From contig NC_084938.1 of NCBI RefSeq assembly GCF_958298935.1, positions 27,013,501 through 27,077,500 on the forward strand: a stretch of DNA of 64,000 nucleotides, written 5' to 3'. The notes under the pieces were generated by a model. It had not been told where the DNA came from. It worked only from the letters and a program-made list of their open reading frames with translations, and made no database searches. Made by a program: the position numbers and the translations under genes. Shown here one piece after another: positions 35,979 to 46,200 of the stretch; within the stretch, counting starts at the first letter, position 1, and every line of letters starts with the position of its first letter. Source of the stretch: Phragmites australis. Taxonomy: Eukaryota; Streptophyta; Magnoliopsida; Poales; Poaceae.

Positions 35979-37537
35979 TGTCGGTGTATTTAGAACCAGG
36001 GGTCCCTAAGTCCCGAGGCCAGACCGGCCGTCCACCACATATCACCACCCTGCAAGATAGGTAGAAACAGAGTGCTCGGGAGAGAGTGCTCGGGGCTGCA
36101 CGTGGCAGCCCCCGAGGACTCGGTGCCCCGAAGGTCCCGCTGAAGTGCTCGGGAGAGAGTGCTCGGGGCTGCACGTGGCAGCCCCCGAGGACTCGGTGCC
36201 CCGAAGGTCCCGCTGAAGTGCTCGGGAGAGAGTGCTCGGGGCTGCACGTGGCAGCCCCCGAGGACTCGGTGCCCCGAAGGTCCCGCTGAAGTGCTCGGGA
36301 GAGAGTGCTCGGGGCTGCACGTGGCAGCCCCCGAGGACTCGGTGCCCCGAAGGTCCCGCTGAAGTGCTCGGGAGAGAGTGCTCGGGGCTGCACGTGGCAG
36401 CCCCCGAGGACTCGGTGCCCCGAAGGTCCCGCTGAAGTGCTCGGGAGAGAGTGCTCGGGGCTGCACGTGGCAGCCCCCGAGGACTCGGTGCCCCGAAGGT
36501 CCCGCTGAAGTGCTCGGGAGAGAGTGCTCGGGGCTGCACGTGGCAGCCCCCGAGGACTCGGTGCCCCGAAGGTCCCGCTGAAGTGCTCGGGAGAGAGTGC
36601 TCGGGGCTGCACGTGGCAGCCCCCGAGGACTCGGTCCCCCGAAGGTTCGCGCAAGCTCGTTCAAAGACTCGAAGGGCCCCGTCGTCAGGGTGTCATCCAG
36701 TCAAGGGCCCGATGCCGCATTTAATAGGCGCGCGTGGCCTGACATTCTGACATCCTGACATTCTCGGCTGCCCACGCCCCAGTGTCAGACCCTGCCATGC
36801 AATGGCAGGGGGGCGTGGGTCCATTAAATGCACGGGTCCCGTCCCGTTTTCGCCTGCGCGCCTCGGGATAACGTCGCCAGAATCGAAGCGCTCGGCCTGC
36901 CACCCTGCCCCGGCAGGAGAACAGGACAGGGTGGGCGCACCGGGCACCTCTGAGGCTGTCCGGTGGGCCCTTTTCAGAGCACCCCGACGCTTCCGCAGCG
37001 GCTGGTGGTCGAATGCACGCCGCCTTCCTCCACCGCCCCTGTCACTTCGCCAAAATGAAATGATTACGCCTTTCTCCGTGGCACCTGGGCATTCGCGTCC
37101 CCTCTTTCCCATTCAGGATATGTCGAGGTCGGCGCATCTATAAAAGGAAAGGATGGAGGACACCGAGAGAAAAAAAAAAGGAGAAGAGGAGAGTCAGTCG
37201 AAGAACAAGAAAACAACAGCCCCCGATCGCAAGACGATCAAGAGACCAGCTAGCTAGAACATAAGAGCCTCCAGCTCTTTGTAAACAGCTCTCCTTGGAG
37301 AACCAGATATATCCTTGAAGGATCCCCTTCAAGGATAGATATAACACTCATACAGGAGTAGGGTGTTACGCCCCCGCGCGGCCCGAACCTGTTAAAAACC
37401 CGGTGTACCCGCAAGCCAGCGCATTTACTTCCGTTCCCGCTTTTTTCCCGTACAAGCTTTTCTAGGATCATCCCCCCGGCCGAATCTCTAAAGAGGGGTC
37501 TCTCGGGATCCCTGCGACAGGAGTTCACTCTCCGACA
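35979..37537 (+). repeat. 3' LTR of the Gypsy/Tat element (1,559 bp, with internal 73-bp array)
   Basis: Same termini and TATA box (37,139-37,146) as the 5' LTR. It is 563 bases longer because of a tandem array at 36,073-36,635, exactly accounting for the length difference. The three substitutions relative to the 5' LTR lie at about 36,030, 36,743 and 37,037. Confidence 0.97.
36073..36635 (+). repeat. 73-bp tandem array with G-box palindromes in the 3' LTR
   Basis: Seven full 73-base units, starting at 36,073, 36,146, 36,219, 36,292, 36,365, 36,438 and 36,511, plus a 52-base partial unit from 36,584. Units look identical. Each contains two TGCTCGGG copies and an 8-base inverted repeat (GGGGCTGC / GCAGCCCC) around ACGTG, which creates the G-box CACGTG (first at 36,099-36,104). 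The array is in U3, 500-1,060 bases upstream of the LTR TATA box. It makes all frames open, which explains the spurious ORFs of 67-310 codons across it. Confidence 0.97.
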
Positions 37538-38525
37538 CTAGTGATCCACTCACCAGTGATGGGTTATCATATGCCAGTCATTAGTGATAAGTCAACTTGC
37601 AATCCGTCACTAATGACCAACTCCAGTCACTAATGACGGTATTCACAAATATTTTTTTTATTTTTCTCTTATTTTTTTCTCACCTCAGCAGCACTAGAAT
37701 AAGAAATATTGCATATTTTCACTCAAGTTTGATGTAAGGTGTGGTGGCTATGGGCACAAACACACATTCTGAAAACAATGTAAAAACTTCAGGGGGTGAG
37801 AACTTAATCTTCCAGTCTGAATTTGGCCATAAAAAATTTGTTGAAACCGACATAGTCAGTCAGCAACGGATGTAACTTTTTCTATAGATAACCGTAGAGT
37901 CAAAAAATATCAAAATCGGAGTCCATATGCAAAAGTTATGCTCGTTTTACCGAATACATTCCCGGTCACCTATCAAATTATAATCCGCGACAAAATTTGG
38001 CAAAATTAGTCATTAGTGATGGGTCATGCTTATGATGCATCACTAATGACCTTTGGCGAAGAAGGCTAATAGGATAAAAGATCCGGTTTCTATCACAACT
38101 ATATGATAGTAGAGGTGGTAAGGTGGCTACACGAGCGAGGAGGAGCTCGTGGGTTCCATGGGAATGGAACCCAAACTTGAAAACAATGTGAAAAAGGCGT
38201 GGATTGTGAGGCATATTGGATGGGCCTGCGTTAGGATGGCTCAGGTGAAAAATTGTTTTTTTTATATTTTTTTCGTGTCTAAAAATACAAAAAATATTCA
38301 TGAGTCATTAGTGATGGGTCAAGATTAACCCGTTATTAATGTTCAGTCAATAGTGATGGGTCACGGTTACGACCCGTCACTAATAACTGAATATTAGTGA
38401 TGGGTCACGGTTATGACCCATCACTAATGATCTATCATCAGTGACGTGATAACATTGACGGGTACGAAACCCATTACTAATGATGGTTATCACCTATTAC
38501 TAATGACTTTTTTCACGTAGTGATT

Positions 38526-39489
38526 ATTGGTCGATCGACTCCGTATTCCAAAATGATGAAATAATTGATATCATGATGACACCATTTTTCAAAAAGACGA
38601 AAAATAATCGACAAACTTGGGTCAATCGACACCGTCTTTCAAAAAGATGAGATGATAGACATTATATCAGCCTCATGCATTTTAGCACAATGTCAACCCA
38701 AGAATCATCTTCAATTAGCAGATCGCAGTCATCCGGATCTGGCTGCACCTTGACAATCTCACGTATCAGCTAGAACCAGACTGCATTGCTACCAAACTGA
38801 CAGCCATGATTCAACAAGAAACGTGCATTCAAACATGTCTTACAGTTAACGAAAATATCTCCATTCTGATGAACAGTAATAGAGAAATTTCCATCCGATA
38901 GAACCGAATAGAGAATGCGGTTCACAGCATACTCAGGGTCGACGGAGGGAGCTTTCACAGCAACGAAGAAGACGAATTCCACTAAGCCGAAAGTCAACAC
39001 CAAGCATCCACGTCATCAAAGCCGCTATAGGGACAACCCCATCCTGCCACCTCCTAATTGCCGTGAATTGCGTCATTGCAAATCTATGATGAAAACAAGG
39101 TTGTGCCATCAGTTGCATAGATTGAAGCAATAAAAACCCTGGTGCATTGAAATGAACCACATGGTACTCACCTCGATGCAGTGAAAGGGATTTGCCCTCC
39201 GATGAGATCTAGCTTCTCCAACGTGAATGGCGAGTGAGGACGCATAACACTCCTCGCTTCTCAATACGGTGGAACATTTGGATATGGCGAGTGAGAAAGA
39301 AGAACACTCCTCATTGCTTTATATTGAGGAGAGATGACAGGTTATGTGTATGAAGCTAAAAGAGCCTTTGGAGACTAGCGGTTTGTATGTATTGGAAGCC
39401 AAAAGAGCCGGAGAGACAAGCGATTAAATTTGAAAACGTTCGCAGGTCTTTAAATATAGATGTGTGTTTATAAAATTTATCTAGTTCTA
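38526..39489. other. Right arm of the outer CACTA element with an unrecognised minus-strand ORF
   Basis: A 77-codon frame on the minus strand (39,003-38,770) reads MVLTFGLVEFVFFVAVKAPS... with a cysteine pair near its end. It continues past the stop as IREIVKVQPDPDDCDLLIED. I recognise no family. It may be captured host DNA or decayed transposon sequence. Confidence 0.4.
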
Positions 39490-40833
39490 CCGACTAGATA
39501 CAGACGGATTTGACAAGAAACCGTATTACAAAGACGGATTTTTCTAAAAGCCGTCTGTGTCTACATATAAAAATAAACAGATTTATAAAAATCGTCTGTG
39601 AGTTTATTCACACCTAGACATCTAGTTTGTTACAGACAAATCTGTCTTAGCAATTATCTGAAAATATTTAGTCTGTAAAAACTCTTAAAAATCATATGTG
39701 ACTTACTATCGGCTTTCAATGATTTTGTTGTAATGGTTGTTTGTTGCTGATCTTCCTTTCTGCAGGAAACATCATATCCTTCCTGGTGTTCCTCGCACCA
39801 GTGTAAGCTTTCTCTTCACTATCCCCATCGATCGTTTCAGCTGACTTCATTTACATGTGAACTTATTTGACTGCTGACCGATGGACGTATGCATGCGTGT
39901 GTACGGTGGTGCAGAACGACGTTCCTGCAGCTGCACCGCATGAAGTCGACAGGTTCAGCTCCGTGCCGTACGTGGTGGCGCTCTTCAGCTCGGTGCTCTG
40001 GATCTTCTACGCGCTCGTCAAGACCAACTCCAGGCCGCTGCTCACCATCAACGCCTTTGGCTGCGGCGTCGAGGCCGCCTACATCGCCTTCTACCTCGTC
40101 TACGCGCCCCGGAGGGCCAGGGTCAGGACCATCGCCTACTTCCTGCTGATGGACGTGGCGGCCTTCGCGCTCATCGTGCTCGTCACACTCAAAGTCGTCG
40201 CCCAGCCCCACCGGGTCAAGTTCCTCGGAAGCGTCTGCCTCGCCTTCTCCATGGCCGTCTTCGTGGCGCCTCTCAGCATCATCGTAAGCATTCAATTATA
40301 TATATAGTTCATGCATCATCTATCATTTCAGCCGACCTTGTGATGATAAAATTTGTTTTGGCTAATCAACTGGAACGATACATGGATGTGCAGTTCAAGG
40401 TGATCAAGACGAAGAGCGTGGAGTTCATGCCCATCAGCCTGTCCTTCTGCCTCACCCTGAGCGCCGTCGCCTGGTTCTGCTATGGACTCTTCACCAAGGA
40501 CCCCTACGTCATGGTATGTACCAATCATTAACTTGAGCTTCAAGACATGCATGGCACGGCACGACTGTGATCTAACCATGCATGCATGTTGTTCTGCAGT
40601 ACCCGAACGTCGGCGGCTTCTTCTTCAGCTGCATCCAGATGGGGCTCTACTTCTGGTACCGCAAGCCCAGGAACGTGAACGCCGTGCTGCCGACGACGAC
40701 CGACGTCGCCGCCCCAGCCGCGCAAGGGGGAGCTAGCTGATCGAGCTGCCCGCCCACGCCATCGTCGCCGCTGTGCTACCATGGACGATGGACAAGTCTG
40801 TTGAGAATAAACACCATATGATCAATTACCAAG

Positions 40834-40990
40834 TGGTGTCTATTGGGAATGGGTGCATTTCCAATAGATGTGTCTTTTCATCATATCTATTCAGCATGTA
40901 TAAATATGTAAACACCCATTAAATAAAGACAAGCTATCATTCTCTATGTCTTGAATGTCTCTCTACTGTTCATTACATTCATTTACAATA
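40834..40990 (+). repeat. 5' LTR of the Copia element
   Basis: It starts TGGTGTCTATTGGG and ends close to TTTACAATACG. The following TTATCAGCACC is a likely primer-binding region. It aligns with the 3' LTR with many substitutions. Confidence 0.65.
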
Positions 40991-43265
40991 CGTTATCAGC
41001 ACCATAGTTTCTACCCTGAGCGGAACAGGAGCACAGAAGGCCGATTTATCTACAACAAGCAAGAACAGAGGCACGAAGGCCTCAATCTCCCAGAGACACG
41101 AAGGTCTCGATCATCCAGACACGCCGTGCTCTGCTCCACTAATCGGCCAGACTCGCATATGGAAGAAAAAAAGAAAACGAACATCACACGATCGGCGACT
41201 ACACCGTCATCATCCACACCGTACTGGACATCGTCTCCATCATCTACACTGCGCTAAGAAGCCAAAGGACGAACGTACTCACGACCGGCTTCCATCGGAG
41301 GACACCGTTCTCCATACCCTGCCTTTGTCAAATCGTTGGTAAGCACAAGGCATCGACATACGGTGAGCATAATCATGGAGTCCTTCAATTTGGCAGACAA
41401 CCATCATGCAATTGGAGAAGTGCTTACCACAATGATGGATCTGTGGCGAGAGGCGCTGCCACTAATGGCGCATAAGCCCGACGGCCCCCTTCCAAGATGG
41501 CGCTCGGTGCAGGATGCTCGGCGGCGACTCCATCTCTCTATGGTGGCGACTGGGGCACAACCGCACCACGCGACTTCAACAAATTACACAAGGTGGTGGT
41601 CCTTGGCGGTGCATCCGGCTCAAATCACAGGTGTCCATCGGCGACCTTTTTCACCAAAAGTCGCAACTGCCCTCAGCAGCACCCGGTGGCGTTGCAACCA
41701 CCCTCAGGCGACGCCTTCATCCGCATGTCCTCTCCATGGCCGGAGGTCTCCTCACCGGCCGGCCTCCAGGTTTTGACAGCGCCTGACGCCCTCCTCCACC
41801 AATCGGCGGCCTCAAGCGGCAGCACTCCACACGACGCGGTGACACGCCCATTTCGATGCTGCACGCCAACGGCCCCTGTCACAGAGAACGCGGTTACTCC
41901 ACGCAAGATCCGGCGATCCACGGTTGGCAACCACACCTCCTCCAGCGTCGGCCTTCAGCCGGCGCCTAGCCCCATCCCGCGGTAGTCACCAGGCCACGGT
42001 TGCGTCTCAACCCAGCGGATGGGGCGCTCCAAGCGGCGGCCTGACCCAAAGATAGTTGTCATGATCCGGCCGCTCCCCTCCCATGGCTTGCCTGCCCAAT
42101 CCGGTGGCCCTTCTGCAGGCAGCGGTGGGACCGCCCAAAGCGGCGGCAGAGCCGCGCCCAAAGCGGCTGCAGAGGCATAGTGGGGGTCCAACCCTAATCG
42201 CATACTGCTTCCTCCTTTATATAGAGTGGGGAGGGGGAACCCAAATGGGCCTACCGAAAGGCCTCATGGGCTGTAGCCCAGGTTTTTCTCAGTCCCCCAC
42301 CGAAGCCTTGGCTATTTTGCAAAGCCCCTTGGGTTCTTAATAAATGGCAAAAATAGTCCAACTAAATAGTACTATATGTCAGTACTATTTCTATCTAGGC
42401 CCTCAATATTTTCAGTAATTGCACATTATGTTATTTACTGATGTAAAATTTAACATTCCAGTCCCTATTTTCTGAAAAATATGTAATGTTTAATGTGTTT
42501 GCTTTATGCAATCCCTATAACATACAGTTGAATTAACGACCGTGTTAATTTTGCAATTGAGAATTTTCTTGCAGAATTACATATTAATTCACTTTAATTA
42601 AGTCCAAAGAGCTTTTATGCCCAATAGTGCTTAATTCAAGCAGAATTAATATGCAAAATTTTAAGTGATTACCTCTTCCACTTGATATAACACAATGTTC
42701 CAAACCTTTGCATATTGGCCATACACTAGGTAGTACTCTCCTACTACTGCGAGATCTACACTATGTCTAACACATCGTGATTATCCTTAAAGTGCGTACC
42801 TAATGTCAAATTTGGAACAAAGGTCTACACCTTTTTAGGTGATTACCTTAATTCATATCTCATATTGGCTATACATAAGGTAGTACCTAAGTACTACTGT
42901 GGGATCTACACTATGTTTAGCACATGGTGACTATCCTCAACGTGCGTATCCGATTTAAATATGAATTAAATAAAGGTTTAAACTATTTTAGTGATTACCT
43001 TTAAAGTGTTAACACAAGATTTGCATAACATAATGTAATAGGAATATAGGCATCTACTGACAAATGTCAGATTATGCCTCCTACTACTGTGAGATATACA
43101 CCACATCTGTTGATTATTTTCAACGTGTTAGCTACATAATTTGAGATCTACACTATATAATTCAAGTCTCAACTTGACTTTACAAATTTTGCATTATTAT
43201 TACAACATTACCATAATGATTTTTATTTACCTACTGTAAATTAATCAAATCTGTGGTCAAAATCC
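40991..43265. other. Leader region of the Copia element
   Basis: A GC-rich half (to about 42,330) has open frames on several registers but no recognised domain. An AT-rich half has three diverged units of about 165-190 bases at 42,660-43,150, each carrying a TACTACTG(C/T)G(A/G)GATCTACACTATG-like core. No host gene is supported. Confidence 0.5.
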
Positions 43266-46200
43266 ATGTACGATACAATGACCGGTCAAGAGTTCGATGA
43301 ACTCGCGCTTGATGGTCACAATTATACAACATGGGCAATGGACGTCAAGGTTAGTTTTGCGTCCTGCGGAATAATAGCGGTACTACCAACCTCCCAAAAG
43401 GGAGATCCACCGCTACCAGATCATGTTAAATATGGTGCATTATACATAAAGCACCATATCCATCCGGATCTCAAAATCTGAGTATTTGATGGAAGAGAAA
43501 CTGAGCATTTATGGCTAGCTCTCAAAAGCATATGTGAACATCAAAAGGCAGTCATTCTGCCCGATGCATGTTATGAATGGACACATCTCCGACTCCAGGA
43601 CTTTAAGTCTGTCGGAGAATACAATCATAATGTTCATAAATCTGCTCAGAATTGCATTTTTGCGGAAAAAGAACCTACAAATACGGAAAAATTAGATAAA
43701 ACTTTATCTACTTTCTTTCCCGCTGATAAGATCTTACAGCAATACCATGCAAGAGCATAACATGTTTATTCTGACTTAATCCATGTCGAAAAGCATGATA
43801 AACTCCTTCTAAGGAATCATCATTAACGTCCAATCAGCGCTGCTCCTTTACCTGAAGTACATACTAATGTTCAGAATAACAATAAGTTCAAATGGCTCTA
43901 TTAAATGTCATCCAAAGAACTTCAATGGTAAACACAAATGTAACAAAAAGCAGAAGCCAGATTAAGGTCAAGGCATTTCCAAACTTGACAAATTTAATGT
44001 TTGTCGCATATGTGGATGCTACAAGCACTCCACTAAGAAATGTCACACCCCAAGATATTTAGTTGATCTGTATTTACAATTCATGAGACATAACTGACTT
44101 GCTCATGGAAAAAGATTTGAAGCATATTTCAATCTTCAAACTGAATCCACCAAAGAGGCTAATTGTTCACAACAAGTTCTGCAAGAACCATGTAACAACT
44201 AGATTCTTCTGCAGCCAGAAGATCCCATGAGCACAGAAAATATGATTGTTGAATTTGCTTCACACGACATGTTTGGAGACCTTATCTAGTCTCCCAATTC
44301 CTTAGATACCATGTTATCTACGTCCCATTAAATGTTGTAATACAACATTGTATCAGCACTATGATACTAAAATAAAGTATGTATGTATTCTATATATCTG
44401 ATAAAATTTTTATATCAAATTCTTCAATTTTATATATAGAATTCTATGAGAGTCAATCCGATGAAGTAAATGTGCCTTGTGGATAGTTACACCATAAATT
44501 CTATACTTAGGAAAACAAAAATATTTTCAAACTCTTACTCAGAGATAAGGAAATGTTTGACAATCGTTGGACGCGATGCAGTAATTGTTGGTTCCGGTTG
44601 TGTCATAATTACTCTCCCTATGGGTACTAAGTCGAAATCGATGATGCTCTATAGTATCCCGATTCAACACATACCTTACTAAGTTATAGAGATATCTGTC
44701 AGAATGGTTTCCATATCAAAACCCATGATAATAACAAAAGAGGAATTTCTCATTTTAGTCAACGGATACAGCAAGCTTCTCTATATACCATATGGATTGT
44801 ACTATACATATATCAAACCTATACCACATATTACGTACAAAATAATTTTTCTACCTTGATCAAATGAAGATGTGGCGTTATTGCCTTTGTCACTCTACTT
44901 TAGAGATGATAAGAAAAATTATTAACAATTCTATTGGTCACAGTATTCCCAAAATCCTTAGATTTGTGTGCATCACAAGTGTCATAGAGAATTTAATTTT
45001 AAGGTTCTCTTACCTTAAAATTCATAATACGTCACCAAATTTCTTGAACAAATTCAAGAATATACATGTGACTCTATTCAACAATTTTATGGACCATGTA
45101 GGTACTCTATAATGCTGATTGATGCATCTACAAAATAGTCATAAATGTGTCCCTTATACATAAGGCACCACACTTATGCCAAACTCATTGCTCAGATACA
45201 CAAAATTAGAGCAAATTATCCTGGACACATGATCAAATCCATTCACATGGATAATGTTGTTCCTTAACGTGCATGCAATTATTGTTTGATTATGGGCACT
45301 ACTGCATTAAGTACCATATGTGCACATTCACAATGGTCTAGCTGAATATCTCATCAAGAGAATCAATTCATTTGCATGACCAACCATAAAATTGCAATTT
45401 ACCAATATCTTGTTGGTGACATACGGCTTTACACACCACATCATTAATCTTTACACACCGCATCATTAATCCACATTCATCCAGCTGCAGTAATACGGCT
45501 CCCTCCATTGCAGTTAGTACATAAAAATTTGGCCCCATCCGAGTATTTTCCATCTACGAATCGGTTACGTTCTGCACATACCGATATCACCACCGTACAA
45601 CATACATCAAAGGGTATTGGGGATCCATATGAGGTATAATTATTCGTCAATCATATAATACCTTGAGTCCCTCATATGTGACATATTCATTGCTTGTATA
45701 TTCATAATATTTTGAGGACAATTCCCGGTATTATGGGGAGATTAATACCACAAAGAATGCCAAGAATCATAAGAGAACGTTATACACGTTCACATTCAGT
45801 TCTCATATCCACGTACATGATATCTGAATTCTTATTCAGAACATCTTGTATTTGCAGCATATTGCAAATAACCTGTCAAGATGCATTTACTGACAACAAA
45901 GGTGTCACCAAATCTTATATTCCTACTAGGAATGTACTAGAAACAGTGAAGGTACTAAACAAAATTACTCAACTCCTAAATCAAAATAAGAGGGGGAGAA
46001 ATACGGTCACAAAGGATAAAGGTTCTTGCAAGCTATCGCGAAAACAGAGGAATCCCTCCTTCAAGACAGTAAATACAAATTAACATCAAGTTGATAGACA
46101 ACTTATGGATATTCACTATCCAAATGCCTATGAATGTTTAGCATCTAAATGTCCAACACAAATGTGTATACAAATCTAGACGCTGGGTCATGGGAACACC

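Larger units (their letters stand above)
23526..37537 (+). mobile_element. Complete Ty3/Gypsy LTR retrotransposon of the Tat lineage (14,012 bp)
   Basis: TSD CTAGT is perfect (23,521-23,525 and 37,538-37,542). LTRs start TGTCGGTG and end TCTCCGACA. Order: 5' LTR, primer site, gag-protease, pol (RT, RNase H, second RNase H, integrase), a 1.7-kb spacer, an antisense spliced gene, polypurine tract, 3' LTR. The extra archaeal-type RNase H after the RT-linked one, the lack of a chromodomain, and the long non-pol 3' region with an antisense ORF are Tat-lineage traits. It is inserted in a CACTA element. LTR divergence is about 3 in 996 aligned positions, so insertion was recent. Confidence 0.96.
23100..38522. 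mobile_element. Inner non-autonomous CACTA element, split by a Gypsy insertion
   Basis: The left terminus is CACTACGTAAGAAAC; the right terminus on the minus strand is CACTACGTGAAAAAA. The 3-bp target duplication is perfect: ATT at 23,097-23,099 and at 38,523-38,525. Subterminal zones (23,130-23,525 and 37,540-38,510) contain more than twenty copies of (C)ATTAGTGACGGGTCA in both orientations. Without the Gypsy insert the element is 1.4 kb and has no coding capacity. The CACTA remnant ending at 12,767 has the same kind of end. Confidence 0.9.
22610..39735. mobile_element. Outer CACTA element in SWEET copy B intron 1 (host of two nested insertions)
   Basis: The left end reads CACTATCTTAAAACGGG at 22,610. 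The right end, on the minus strand, reads CATTACAACAAAATCATTG at 39,735, a typical CACTA-like terminus with one change. Subterminal (A)CAGACGG(A/T)TTT and GTCTGT motifs occur near both ends (22,640-22,850 and 39,490-39,690) and not between. Flanking triplets are GGT and GTT, imperfect. Removing it restores alignment of intron 1 with copy A (ACAAGT ... TTTGTTGCTGATC). Its own DNA is about 1.7 kb (22,610-23,096 and 38,526-39,735) with no transposase. The element is inferred from ends and repeats. Confidence 0.65.
21449..40740 (+). pseudogene. SWEET11: SWEET11-type sucrose transporter gene, copy B, frameshifted, with 18.3-kb first intron
   Basis: Exons: 21,449-21,500; 39,766-39,802; 39,915-40,283; 40,394-40,513; 40,600-40,740, all with GT-AG introns. 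The protein opens MAFLSMAHPAITLSGIAG, close to rice SWEET11, and continues through the seven-helix double MtN3 fold. SWEET11 proteins export sucrose at the plasma membrane for phloem loading and grain filling, and are bacterial-blight susceptibility factors. Exon 3 has lost 1 or 4 bases just after MKSTG (about 39,953), so translation would stop near 40,147. Later exons resume the correct frame at good identity (exon 4 [20 protein letters not shown]). Exon 5 ends at TGA 40,738-40,740, while a shifted frame continues as IELPAHAIV, showing a second, C-terminal frameshift. About 18.2 kb of intron 1 is mostly nested transposons. A functional gene would need both shifts to be assembly errors. Confidence 0.9.

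Noticed and set aside
36073..36635. CRISPR-like appearance of regularly spaced repeats
   Set aside because: The units are directly tandem without variable spacers, and lie in a plant LTR.
35722..36654. 310- and 224-codon minus-strand ORFs and repeated 67-codon plus-strand ORFs across 36,000-36,750
   Set aside because: They are created by the 73-bp tandem array: the unit length is not a multiple of 3, so three different frames repeat. There is no start context or domain.
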